Of a stretch of 64,000 bases of DNA, positions 12,231 through 21,649 are shown in pieces. The notes beneath the pieces were generated by a model. It was not told where the DNA came from. It searched no databases and worked only from the letters and a program-made list of their open reading frames with translations. This DNA comes from Drosophila persimilis. Its lineage: Eukaryota > Arthropoda > Insecta > Diptera > Drosophilidae. The stretch's first letter is position 1, and each line of letters begins with the position of its first letter. The stretch is from assembly GCF_003286085.1 (NCBI RefSeq), contig NW_020825408.1, positions 62,001 through 126,000 on the forward strand, given 5' to 3'. A program made the translations under genes and the position numbers.

Positions 12231-12595
12231 CCGTAACTTTAAGCATTTTTATCGTATGAGCAGAGAGAGCCGCCTATGTTTGTAAAAAGTTAACTTTCTG
12301 CAGAGCTGCTGCGCTCTCCCGCTAAAGGGGCTCTCTGCCGCCGGCACTTCGGCAATTACTTTGATCTGCTGCCGCCACTTCGGAAATCACTTTGATCTAA
12401 CGCCGTCGTCTATAGTTCTATGCTAACCCCTCTGCGCATTGGTTGCATATCGATCTCGCATAAATTTTATCTGGCCATAGCAAGCAATCGGCTTCCGCTA
12501 AGCTACCAAGATTAAATACGAATTATAAAGTTTAACCCAAATTCTCTTTTCATTTTTGAAACACATAGGTGCCAAAAAAGCTTGGCATCTCAACC
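12205..12595 (+). repeat. 3' LTR of the BEL element
   Basis: Matches the 5' LTR from TGTTCGGGCC to GGCATCTCAA, and keeps the segment of about 105 bp missing from the 5' copy. The usual end CTCAAACA is incomplete here, and the gypsy-1 RT resumes directly with CCAAGATTAAATA. Confidence 0.85.
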
Positions 12596-13130
12596 AAGAT
12601 TAAATATTTAGGCCACGTGATTGGTTGTGGAAATATTCGCACTGATCCTGACAAAATAGCCGCCGTTAAGGACAAACAAGTTCGTCGATTTCTCGGAATG
12701 ACAGGCTGGTACCACAAGTTCATCCACAATTATGCAGCTATTAGTTCACAAATATCAGATACTCTGAAATCTAAGCGCAAGTTTATTTGGACTGGCGAGG
12801 CTCAGCTTGCTTTCGAGTCATTAAAGTCTCAAATGTGTCTCAACGAGGGCGCAGACGTACCAATTGCTTTTATGTCGAAAAAGCTTAACAAATGCCAGAA
12901 GCAATACACTGTAACTTAAAAAGAGTGTTACTCTGCGGTTTTAGCCGTAAAAAAGTTCAGGGCCAAAAATTCACAATCAATACAGATCATGCCTCTTTAA
13001 AGTGGCTAATGTCGCAGGCTGATCTTAGCTCCCGATAGGCTCGCTGGTCCGTGAAGTTGCAGGGATTTGAATTCAAAATCTTGCACCGAAAAGGGAGTGA
13101 TAACATAGTCCCCGATGCCTTGTCCCGTAC
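12596..13130 (+). pseudogene. RT thumb and RNase H of gypsy-1, second part
   Basis: Resumes with TKIKYLGHVIG, RRFLGMTGWYHKF and the connection region. RNase H remnants follow (IAFMSKKLNKCQKQYTVT, then a stop, then TDHASLKWLM near 12985, a stop, and GSDNIVPDALSR). The first RNase H acidic block is missing, because KSQMC joins directly to LNEGADVPIAF, which suggests an internal deletion near 12840. Stops are at about 12917 and 13036. Confidence 0.8.
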
Positions 13131-14263
13131 GCACTCAGAAGACTTGTCCTTCTTGGCGATTGATAGCATGTTGGTCAATTCTCCTGAGTTCAAATCACCA
13201 GAATATCAGTCAATTAAAGAGAAGATTAGGTTTAACAGTTCCCGATTGCCTGATCTAAAAATCAAAGATGAACGCATCTTTTTTCTTGCGGAACATGCCG
13301 ATGGAACCAAGATCACAGACGATTCCTGCTGGAAGCTTTTGATACTGCCATCCCTTGTAAAACCTGTCCTCAAAGCTGCCCATGAGGATCCCTTGTGTAC
13401 CCACAGTGGGATAAATAAAACCCTTGAAAGACTCAGGCGATCATATTATTGGCCAAACTTAGTAGTGGAACTCATAGAACTCATAAATAATTGCCATATC
13501 AGTAAAACCACGAAGCATCCAAATCAACCCTTAAAGCCACCAATGGGAAATACGGGATTACCTTCTCGATTCTTTCCAAAAATTATTTGTAGACTTTTTA
13601 GGACCTTATCCGAGAAGCAAGTCAGGAAATATTGGCATCTTTGTCGTCTTAGACCATCTGTCAAAATTTCCATTTTTGAAGCCGGTACGAAAATTTACAG
13701 CAGATTCCATAAAACGCTTCCTGGAAGAAGACCTCTTTCACTGTTTCGGGGTCCCCGAAACCATCGTAAGCGATAATGGGGTCCAATTTAAATCTCACAC
13801 TTTTAACTCCTTGCTTGACAAATATAATATCTCTCATGTCTATACTGCCTTTTATTCTCCTCAAGCCAATGCTTCGGAGAGAGTAAATAGATCCGTTCTG
13901 GCGGCCATCAAAAGTTATGTTGACCCGGATCAACGTAATTGGGATGAGAAATTAAGCAGCATTTGCTGTGCACTTCGGTCTACTCATCATTTAGCCATAA
14001 GCACTACCCCGTATCGGCTTGCTTTTGGACAGCATATGGTAACCGATGCCAGTAGCTATAAACTGATGCGTAACCTAGACATGTTAGAAGATCGCGGCGT
14101 CCAATTTTCGCGAGAAGATTCCTTCGACATAATTCGCAGCAAAGCAAAAGGCTCTATAACTTACGAACGAGACAAATTTCCTATAGGAATGGACAAGAAG
14201 TATATAGACGTAACTTTCAGCAAAGAATTTACGCTAAGGGCTTTAGCGCCGCCTTGTAGGTAA
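13131..14263 (+). pseudogene. integrase of gypsy-1
   Basis: The zinc-binding domain shows HEDPLCTHSGINKTLERLRRSYYWP, but the second cysteine of the usual CxxC is gone (CHISK). The catalytic core is split over three frames: a D-containing block (DFLGPYPRS) near 13590, then VSDNGVQFKS near 13770, then YSPQANASERVNRS near 13855. Frameshifts lie near 13550 and 13680. The C-terminal end at 14263 is non-homologous read-through. Confidence 0.8.
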
Positions 14264-14412
14264 ATTTCATACCAAGGATATAAAACCTTGACATGAATTG
14301 TTACAAGCGCGGATCCCACTTCGGTGTGTCCCACCCCAAGCGTAATTTGTGTGGGGGGGATTACGTAGTGCGCTTGTTGTAAGAAAAAAATTGTTTGCAT
14401 CGACGTCTTAAT

Positions 14413-15572
14413 TATACCCGATACTCAAAATGAGTATTGGGGTATATTAGATTTGTGGTAAAAGTGGATGTGTGTAACGTCCAGAAGGAATCGTTTCCGA
14501 CCCCATAAAGTATATATATTCTTGATCAGCATCAATAGCCGAGTCGATTGAGCCATGTCTGTCTGTCCGTCTGTCCGTCCGTCCGTCTGTCCGTCTGTCC
14601 GTCCGTCCGTCTGTCCGTCTGTCCGTCCGTCCGTCTGTCCGTCTGTCCGTCCCCTTCAGCGCCTAATGCTCAAAGACTATAAGAGCTAGAGCAACGATGC
14701 TTTGAATCCAGACTTCTGTGATATGTCACTGCTACAAAATATTTCAAAACTTCGCCCCGCTCACTTCCGCCCCCACAAAGGACGAAAATCTGTGGCATCC
14801 ACATTTTTAAAGATACGATAAAACCAAAAACGCAGACTCGTAGAGAATGACCATATCTTTTAGACTGCGGAATCTGAATTGGATCGTATTATTATTATAG
14901 CCAGCATCAAGGAAACAATTTAATTTTTTCTCGCCCTGTCTCTCTCTAACACACACGTAGCATAGGCGGCTTTGCTTAGAGTAAAACATTAGCGCCTAGA
15001 TCTCAGAAACTATAAAAGCTAGAGCAACCAAATTTGGTATCCACACTCCTAATATATCAGACCGAGACGAGTTTGTTTCAAAATTTCGCCACACCTCCTT
15101 CCGCCCCCGCAAAGGATGAAAATCTGGGGATATTCATAAATCTCAGAGACTATTAAGGCTAGAGTAACCAAATCCAAATATCCGCACTTCTGTTAGATCT
15201 CACTATAAAACGTATATCTCAAAATTTCGCCCCACCCCCTTCCGCCCACACAAAGGACGAAAATCTGTTGCATCCACAATATTGCAGATTTGAGAAAACT
15301 AAAAACGCAGAATCATAGATAACGACCATATCTATCAGATTGCTGAATCTGGATCAGATCAGATCCTTTTTATAGCCAAAGGAAACAAATCAATTTGCAG
15401 TGGCTACGCAGCGCGTGACGTCACGCTCAGACTGATTTTCTGTCTCTCTCGCACTCTTTGTCGTGTCGTTTAATATTAGCGGCGTCTGCCGGAGGAAAGC
15501 CATACTGACTTAGTATCGGGTATAACTGTTGAGTTGCGGTGTCCGCAGCAACTCACAACGTTCCCCCTCGTT
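14413..15572 (+). mobile_element. DINE-1 helentron, full length
   Basis: Same ends as the copy at 6249 (TATACCCGATACT, CCCCCTCGTT) and the same hairpin. The GTCCGTCTGTCC microsatellite (about 14563-14652) is longer than in the other copies. It separates gypsy-1 from the gypsy remnant that follows. Non-coding. Confidence 0.9.
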
Positions 15573-15804
15573 TTCACTAAAATTATGCTACGCGAATAGG
15601 CTAAGTCTTCTTATGGGTTAAAGAAAGCTATGTGGCAACACTGATCTTAGAGTCGTTCGCTGGTGTGGCAACACCGGCGACTCTGCCGAGCGGTCTGGCA
15701 TCTTGATCTCTTACTTCGACGCTAAGCACAATAAATGTAGTTTAAATAATGATTAATAAAGATCCATAATAAGAACTCAAACGTACATTGGCCAATGCGC
15801 CAAA
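15573..15804 (+). repeat. LTR remnant of the CsRN1-like element
   Basis: Non-coding, with an AATAAA signal near 15730 and a position directly before a primer site. The 5' limit is masked by the DINE-1, and no mate LTR exists in the window. Confidence 0.45.
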
Positions 15805-15820
15805 GTGGTGACCCCTACGT
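15805..15820 (+). promoter_or_regulatory. probable primer-binding site of the CsRN1-like element
   Basis: GTGGTGACCCCTACGT follows the LTR remnant and precedes gag by about 100 bases. The TGGTGACCCC core is shared with the BEL element at 5740. Confidence 0.45.
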
Positions 15821-15917
15821 TAAAACAACCGCAAATGCAAGAACAGCACTATTTTTTGCGTTCCTCGATTAAAGACAAAACGGTAGAAGCCGGTAAAAAT
15901 TGTACGACGCAACAAAC

Positions 15918-16439
15918 ATGGCGAACACGGAGGCCACACTAAATGACTTAAGAGATCAACTGCAGCTGCTTCAAGTAGCAGCCGCACACCTAACAGCTCC
16001 AAACTCTCAACATTTAGCTAAGATCATCATTCCAAAATTCAATAAATCCAATCCGCAGCTTTGGTTCGCGCAACTGGAGCGTCTCCTTAATTTGCACCTC
16101 TCCTTAATTCGCTTGACACCCGCTAGTGGATGCGCAGCCGTCACACGAAACCTCTTCCTCACCGAGTTGCCTCCGTCGATTCGTCCGCTCATTTCGGTTT
16201 GGGAACAGAATGATCTGGACAAGGTGGCAAAGATTTCCGACAAGATGATCGAAAATAGTGCCATCGACTCCATGTGTGTTATGTCGACTCAACCCAATTC
16301 CGCTGAGCATATTCAGCAGAGCGTCGATGCGGTAAGTAGCAAAAGTCCGAATTTGAAAGACGTTTCTGCTGCTTTGCACATTCTCACACAGAAGGTTGAT
16401 AAGCTACAACACAACATCCCCAAAGGTTTCCCATGGTGA
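15918..16439 (+). pseudogene. gag of the CsRN1-like gypsy element
   Basis: An ATG at 15918 opens a frame of about 173 residues. It starts with a short coiled stretch, then KIIIPKFNKSNPQLWFAQLE, a helical region, and ends KVDKLQHNIPKGFPW at a stop. The expected downstream part is missing, and the frame looks truncated by decay. Function in the live element would be particle formation and RNA binding. Confidence 0.7.
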
Positions 16440-16529
16440 TAATGGCAACAAGGCATCCCTGTGTTACTACCACAGTACTTTTGGTGATCGCGCAAGTAAG
16501 TGCGCAGCAGTTAAACTAAAGATGCTACC

Positions 16530-17221
16530 GCTAACTCAGCTGGTAGGCGGTAGCATCTCACTATGTCTCAACTAAGCGATGACAAACTGAAATTGTATGC
16601 CACAAACCAGACTACCATTCGAACCTTTGGAAATCAGGACCTCGAACGCGACCTGGACCTGGATCGTTCGTTTAAATGGTCATTTGTCATCGCTGATGTA
16701 CAAACCGCAATTATTGGCGCTGACTTCCTAGCACAGTTCCATTTGCTTATTGATATCAAGAAACAACGTCTCACCAACGGCACAAGCATATCTCCAATCT
16801 CGCCACTACATAACAACAACTGGAACAACTCGACCCAGCCGCCTGATTGGGGTGAAACTATCTGTAGCTAAAGAACAGATACATCAACTAATCGACAACA
16901 AGATCTGTAGATACTCCAAAAGTCCATGGGCCAGCCCGTTGCACATGGAAGCGAAAGACAGTGGTGGATGGCGCGCCTGCGGTGATTATCGCAAGCTCAA
17001 TGCAATCCAGATCGTTACACGATTCCCCACATTGATGATTTCGCTGACCGTCTATATGGCAAAAACGTTTTTACTACATTAGACCTCGAAAGAGCATACT
17101 ATCAAATACCAAAATACGTGTTTTGCTACATTGATGACATTCTCATAATGTCAAACTCAATGGATGAGCACAGACAACACGTTCATAATGTGTTGCAAAT
17201 CTTAAAATCGCATAAACCACA
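16530..17221 (+). pseudogene. protease and collapsed RT of the CsRN1-like element
   Basis: Frame 16563-16871 carries the end of the protease (FKWSFVIADVQTAIIGADFL); the DTGA active site is not visible. A frameshift leads to RT with [24 protein letters not shown] near 16930-17005. After [11 protein letters not shown] most of the palm is deleted, so [14 protein letters not shown] follows at once (17115-17155). The element ends abruptly at 17221. Confidence 0.75.
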
Positions 17222-17640
17222 TCCCGCAACCAACGCCCCCTCTCCGCAAGCAACCACCTATCAACACGCGCCAACTCCATAACGCTGACCAAAGACATCA
17301 GGTCACGCGGACTTTCGCCACTCCAGGCCAAGCCATCGGCCAAGTGCGGTCTTTCGGGTTCATCAACTGCGGAAAGATGACGCCGCGAAAATCTGCGACG
17401 ATCACCAAGAACGGCAAAGTGCACCCCGACGCTGTAGTGCATTTTTAACCCGCATACCCAGCAATACGGGCCTATAAAAAGACGACGACGAGAACTAAGA
17501 GGCAACTTACGCAGAAACCCGGCTCGGAGTACAGACGTTGTACCCGGAACCTACAAGAAACACCGGCGACCAATTAAACTAAGTTCATTTAAAGGGCTAA
17601 GAACTATAATAAAGTGTCTAATTAAAGAACGTAACACCCG
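17222..17640 (+). repeat. LTR-like sequence of family A
   Basis: Has a TATA box (TATAAAAAG at 17473) and AATAAA (17608) in promoter/poly(A) order, and ends near CGTAACACCC. It does not begin with TG, so the 5' end may be truncated. The copy at about 47740-48170 starts at the same base in reverse. Confidence 0.55.
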
Positions 17641-18127
17641 ATTGCGTAAGTTCACTCCAACTAGCCGAGGCACCGACACTACCCCACCCCGAGTCCACGC
17701 ACGCCGTTTCGTATACACGACGAGCAACGTTCACTCCAGCCCCGATCCACCTCTCTACGAGATAGGCCGCCCCCCAACGCCGCCCTTAAGCTTCCATCCA
17801 TTTCTACAAATTTCTTGGATTGACCCCTGGACGGGACTGAGCTTACCTCAGCAGGGACCTAAGGGAAAGTCAGCGAGGGTTTGTGGTATAAAACCGCACG
17901 GCCACTAGAGCAAGAACGTAAGAGAACAACCCAAAGAAAACCCCGACCTCGCGCAATACCAACGGCAAGAGTTGCGCAACGAGCAGACGAAAGCGCGACA
18001 CAGCGACAGAGAAACGCAAACAGTGCCGTCACCCCGAGAAGAAATTCGAAGCATCAGCCGCGAAGCTCGACACAGTGCCCTAGTGAAGGAAAAGCGCAAG
18101 CCCAGCGAAACAGCCAGCTCGAGCAAC
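17641..18127 (+). other. leader between family A LTR and gag
   Basis: GC-rich untranslated leader with open but unrecognisable frames. A large part after 17851 is missing from the second chimeric copy. Nothing else is seen. Confidence 0.4.
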
Positions 18128-18673
18128 AATCGGAGCGATGGAATCCCATGCAGAGGAACAGACCAGTGGGTATTACCCTGGAGAATTCGCCCAGGGGTGA
18201 GTACCGGCTGGATACACAAACGCCGCCGAGACGAGCTGGAGTCCTTCGCGGAGGAATTCGAAATTCAGCCGCGAGGGGAACGTGGAAGATTTGCGGAGGA
18301 GTTTCGCCGAACTAGTTGCCGGCCCCTCGAACACGATGCCTGGGTCAGGTTGGCGGAGCTCGAGCGGCAGTACGCCAGATCGCCAGGACGAGCCAGATCG
18401 CCCCAGCCCGACACCTCAGCACCAACAGAGAAGCGGAAGACGGACCCCAAACTCAGCCTACAAGTTCCAGGAGTCATGGAGGGCAAAGCCAGCACCTCAC
18501 CGACATCGATAACAGCAGGAGGAAATGGCCCCACAGACGGTCATTACTACAGTCATGCCGCACAGATGGCGGAACGGATCCGAAAGTGGGGAATCCAGTT
18601 CGACGGGCAGGACGACCCACTGTCGTTCGTCGAACTACTGGAAGAGCGTGCCCTCTCGTACGTGGTGACATGA
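18128..18673 (+). pseudogene. gag of family A (gypsy), frameshifted
   Basis: The N-terminal block RRRDELESFAEEF resembles the SAP-like start of the gag proteins at 50686 and 19768. Later comes AERIRKWGIQFDGQDDPLSFVELLEERA, the capsid block also present in those proteins. Frames shift at least twice, near 18280 and 18660, where it passes to the frame with MNYVPRAMAELLTDRANRWF. An AG/GTGAGT donor-like site lies near 18196. Not functional. Confidence 0.7.
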
Positions 18674-19078
18674 ACTACGTGCCGCGAGCCATGGCAGAGC
18701 TCCTCACCGACCGAGCCAACCGTTGGTTCCGCACCAGCCGACTCCAGAGCGCCAGGAATTCCAAGCCATTTTCCTGCCTCCCCTCGCCAACCCACACGCA
18801 GCCTGTCGACGCTTCGGAGAAGCTGGACATGTTTCTCGCGACTGCACCAACCCATCGATCCTCTTTGGTTGGGAATGCGGCAAGCGCGCAACCCCAGCTG
18901 ACACGGAAACACGCTTCCTCAGACAACCAACTAAGAAACCCGCTACAAGTACACGACGGCCGGATAATGGCGAGAGTGACCATCGGAGGACGGCGCACGG
19001 AAGCCACGGTCGACACCGGGGCGTCCCGAAGCTTCATCAACGCCGACCTCGCCCGCAAACTCGGCCGCGTAGATGGCT
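18674..19078 (+). pseudogene. gag end, knuckle and protease of family A
   Basis: In frame 18316-19110 the gag remnant RAMAELLTDRANRWF is followed, after loss of most of the capsid, by the protease block EATVDTGASRSFINADLARKLG (shortened here; near 19000-19070). The DTGA active site is intact. A remnant CRRFGEAGHVSRDC knuckle is visible in the neighbouring frame near 18810-18850. The frame runs into reversed family B sequence after 19078. Confidence 0.7.
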
Positions 19079-19768
19079 CGCGGCAACTGCTCTGGGCTCC
19101 CGACGTATGATTCCACTCGCTCCTCGAGCCTATCGATGAACGCTAGTGGGTCCGCGTGGCCGTCGAAAGTAAGTCCCCATTTCCGGAGCTTGTCCGCCAG
19201 TAACGAGTACGAGATCTCACCCCCTCCGGGGCGTGAGACCCGATGTCCCTGAGGAAAACGTGGCTGTTCTCCTTCCGTGGTTGTCTGGTGGCTAGGCGTG
19301 GCCAGGGGTCTAGTGGTAGTGGGTCCTGGCTCGTGGTGCTTGCTGGACGCCTCTGGTCTGGTTCCTTGGAGTGGTCCTTGGGCAGCTCGTTGTGGTTGCT
19401 CGGCCGGGGCGGCCGGTGTCTCGGTTGCTGTCTCGCGGTATCCGTGGGTGGATCCTTGGCTCGTGCTGGGCAGCTCGGGTATAATCAATCGCAGTTTTGG
19501 TCCCTCCTTGCTGTCTTCCATCTTCGTCCGGCTCTGGCCCGGGTGACGTGGCTGGGCTCCGGTGGTCCCTGGGGATCGGTATGTTCCCAAAGTGGGTAGC
19601 CAATTCGTCCAGCCTTGCCTGCACGGCTTCGGGGTGCCCAGGGCGTGTGATGAATGCGGTGATCCGGCTCCGTAGATCCTTTACAGTCCCAGTTTCTCCT
19701 AGTCCAAACTCCTTAGCCAGGCTCTGCAGCTCGTCCTTCCTGCGGGACGCTATCGAGCGGATGTTCAT
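19079..19768 (-). pseudogene. gag of family B (gypsy), reversed
   Basis: The start codon near 19768 opens MNIRSIASRRKDELQSLAKE, a SAP-like start as in the other gag proteins. A frameshift near 19590 leads to LADKLRKWGLTFDGHADPL and VESYVGSPEQLPRA, after which the sequence is the reverse of family A protease. So the protein stops being Gag at 19079. Any longer open frame past that point is antisense of family A. Confidence 0.7.
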
Positions 19769-19819
19769 CCTGATCCTGTTCCACTAATCGGGGCACAGGT
19801 GCGAGTCGTTATCAGCACG

Positions 19820-20051
19820 GTACTGGGTCGGGGGCGCCTATACTAGGATACACGGCAATCGGGAGTCCTGTCGAAGGATACGTGGCAAGGTACTGGATCG
19901 GTGATCCTATACTAGGATACACGGCACTGAGGTGGGGGGTCCTGTTCGAAGGACACGCGGCACGGTACTAGATCAATGATCCTGTACTAGGATACACAGA
20001 ACTGGGTTGGATGATCCTATAGAAGGATACGTGACACGGTACAGGGAACGG
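19820..20051 (-). repeat. three tandem repeats of 70-75 bp with palindromic cores (family B leader)
   Basis: On the minus strand each unit starts GTACC(G/T)TG(T/C)C and holds ATCCT...TAGGAT palindromes (for example TATCCTAGTATAGGAT). Three units run from 20051 to about 19830. The same three units are in the second chimera at 46400-46635. Probably part of the LTR or leader of family B. Confidence 0.75.
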
Positions 20052-20440
20052 TTCCTGTGGAAGCTCGATTGTAACTCTCCGACTGCTCGGTAATACCTCT
20101 CTGACTGCTCGGAACCACTGACGGTTCGGTGGTAACTCCTCGACTCGTGTTCCTGCTCCTCTGCCATGTAGCTCCTCTTCTGCGTTCGCCGGCTGTCCCT
20201 CGCTACTCCGTTGTTCTACCGCTGCTTCGCTGCTTGGCTTCTCTGTCACTGTCCCGCTGCTCTGACGCGGCGCCTTCTCCGCTCTGCCAATGCCTCTCTG
20301 TTCTGTCGCGGGGACTCCGCTGCTGCTTTGCTGCTCTGTCGCTGCGCCGCTGCCGCTGCTTTCCTGCACTTCTCCGCTCTGTCCCTGCTGCTTTGCTGCT
20401 CTTCTGCGCTCTGCCGCTGTCTCGCTGCCCCGTCGCTGCT
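20052..20440. repeat. pyrimidine-rich low-complexity stretch
   Basis: Plus strand is a degenerate repeat of CGCTGCT, CTCTGTC and similar words, with strong strand asymmetry. It lies between the chimera and a truncated DINE-1. The open minus-strand frame across it (E/Q/S/R rich) is a by-product of low complexity, not a gene. Confidence 0.6.
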
Positions 20441-20583
20441 CCTTTGCGGATGCGGAAGAGGGTGGCGAAATTTGGACACAACACGGTAAAGATCCGATAT
20501 CACAAGAGTGTGGATACCAAATGTGGTTGCTCTGGCTCTTATAGGTTCTGAGATCCTTGAACTCATATTTTGCAATTGGCAAA
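20441..20583 (-). mobile_element. DINE-1 fragment, left piece of a split copy
   Basis: The reverse complement matches the middle of the full-length DINE-1 copies (the CACTCCTGTGATATC-like block). It is truncated at about 20440 by the low-complexity stretch, so the 3' hairpin is missing. It ends at TGCAATTGGCAAA, the duplication made by the LINE, and continues at 25476. Confidence 0.85.
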
Positions 20584-20701
20584 GGTTAGGTTAGGTTAAC
20601 CCGGAAGGCCCTCAGCGGGGCCACGCATAGGCCAATCTGGTCCTTAGTTATCCGGATAAGGGTGGGGGGGGGGGGGGGGGTATGATCCGTCGCGGAAGTG
20701 T

Positions 20702-21649
20702 TTAGGTGGTTTTAAAGTGCCCGAGAATCGAGGTGTTTTTAGCATAGGCCAGCAGTTCCTGTGGCGTCCTTTTGGAGGCATCTTCCAGTGATGCCAGCAC
20801 TGGGGCGCCCAGGTATCTCCTACTTGCCCTTGAGAGAGCCGGACAGTAGCAGATGAGATGTTCCAGGGTTTCGATAGCCCCAGGTTCATCACATTTCCTA
20901 CAACTGTCTCTGTTGGTGATGCCTAGCTTAGCTGCATGTGCAGCAGCCAGACAGTGACCTGTAAGTATTCCCACTAGCAATCTACAGTCTTTTCGTGGTA
21001 GGTGCAGTAGGTAGTGGCTAAGTTTCTCGTTGCGTTCCTTGCACATTATCTTCGAGGTTTTGCAGGTGGTGGTACTGTTCCACCTGTTATCGGTCTGTGT
21101 TCTAGCCTGCTTCTCTAGATCGCATTGCAGCGTTCTAAGGGAGACAGGCACGTTCTCGGTTCTCCTATTCTCCAGCCCGACGCCTTCCTTAGCTAGTACG
21201 TCCACCGCTTCGTTTCCCTTGATGCCCTGGTGGCTAGGAACGCAATAGATCCGCACTGTCTTTGTCGTGCTTAGGATGTCTAATGCCTCCCTGCTCACCA
21301 AGACACTTCTGGAACTGACCGCGGACGACTGCATGGATCTTATCGCCACTTGGCTGTCGACGAATAGGTTGACCGCATCGTGTGCTCGTTCTGTTAGGAG
21401 AGCGACCTCCGCTGCCTTCCCGATGGCAAAAACTTCTGCCTGGAATATGCTGCATTGGTCCGGTAGCTTATACGACAGCCTTATCTCAGGGTCTGTACAG
21501 TATAGGCCCGCTCCTACTCCTCCTTCTATCTTGGAGCCGTCTGTGTATATATTGAGGTGCTCAGTTTGGTCCCTTCCAATTTTCCAGTCTTCAGGTCCCT
21601 AAGATGTGGTTGTTTTGACGTCAAGGCAAGTTTGGGGGGTCAGGTAATC
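20702..21649 (-). pseudogene. ORF2 RNase H and C-terminal finger of the LOA-like LINE
   Basis: RNase H parts are FQAEVFAIGKAAEVALL (in a neighbouring frame near 21430), DSQVAIRSMQSS and VPSHQGIKGNEAVDVLAKEG (near 21200), which holds the late histidine and aspartate. It ends with CRKCDEPGAIETLEHLICYCP, the usual CxxC...HxxxxC finger. RNase H within ORF2 argues for LOA/R1/I-type rather than jockey. A frameshift near 21350 divides it. Confidence 0.75.

Larger units (their letters stand above)
5461..12595 (+). mobile_element. BEL/Pao retrotransposon inserted in the RT of gypsy-1
   Basis: Bounded by two related LTRs (5461-5738 and 12205-12595, both starting TGTTCGGGCC). Contents are a primer site, gag, protease, RT, RNase H and integrase in BEL order. 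Its gag is split by a DINE-1 (6249-7355). pol has frameshifts and stops, so the copy is dead. The LTRs differ by about a dozen substitutions plus a deletion of about 105 bp in the 5' LTR, so it is not recent. No clean target-site duplication is visible because the last bases of the 3' LTR look trimmed. Confidence 0.9.
2611..14412 (+). mobile_element. Ty3/gypsy retrotransposon gypsy-1, split by a BEL element
   Basis: Internal order is primer site, leader (2629-3358), gag, protease and RT up to 5460. A BEL element fills 5461-12595. The same RT then resumes at 12596 (FCRKEV before the gap, TKIKYLGHVIG after it), followed by RNase H and integrase to 14263. All genes are broken. A G-run (14352-14359) could be the polypurine tract. 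No 3' LTR is recognised before the DINE-1 at 14413. The 730-base leader holds no ORF. It is older than the BEL insertion it contains. Confidence 0.85.
15573..17221 (+). mobile_element. decayed Ty3/gypsy element with CsRN1-like features
   Basis: After an LTR remnant (15573 to about 15804) and a primer site come gag, protease and a collapsed RT. Gag contains NPQLWFAQLE, a block I associate with the CsRN1-type lineage. The protease is followed by FVIADVQTAIIGADFLAQF, also usual in that lineage. The element is cut at 17221 by the chimeric unit. Lineage assignment rests on motif memory only. Confidence 0.7.
17222..20051. mobile_element. chimeric unit: two gypsy 5' halves joined in opposite orientation (copy 1)
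   Basis: From the left, plus strand: an LTR-like sequence, gag and protease of family A (17222-19078). From the right, minus strand: repeat leader and gag of family B (20051-19079). The same arrangement with the same outer ends occurs reversed at 46396-48170. Shared outer ends are CCACATCCCGC on the A side and CCGTTCCCTGTACC on the B side. No target duplication was found. Confidence 0.75.

Noticed and set aside
14563..14652. GTCC/GTCTGTCC satellite or regulatory array
   Set aside because: It is the normal internal microsatellite of DINE-1, present in every copy at the same place.
17143..17505. Open frame on the minus strand also found at 47883-48266
   Set aside because: Antisense of the family A LTR-like sequence; shared because the two chimeric units are copies.
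19968..20582. 204-residue minus-strand frame rich in Glu, Gln, Ser and Arg
   Set aside because: Crosses three unrelated sequences (DINE-1, low-complexity stretch, family B repeats), so it is not a gene.
20584..20600. TAACC repeats as telomeric sequence
   Set aside because: Only about two units, at the 3' end of a LINE inside a DINE-1; Drosophila telomeres do not use this repeat.
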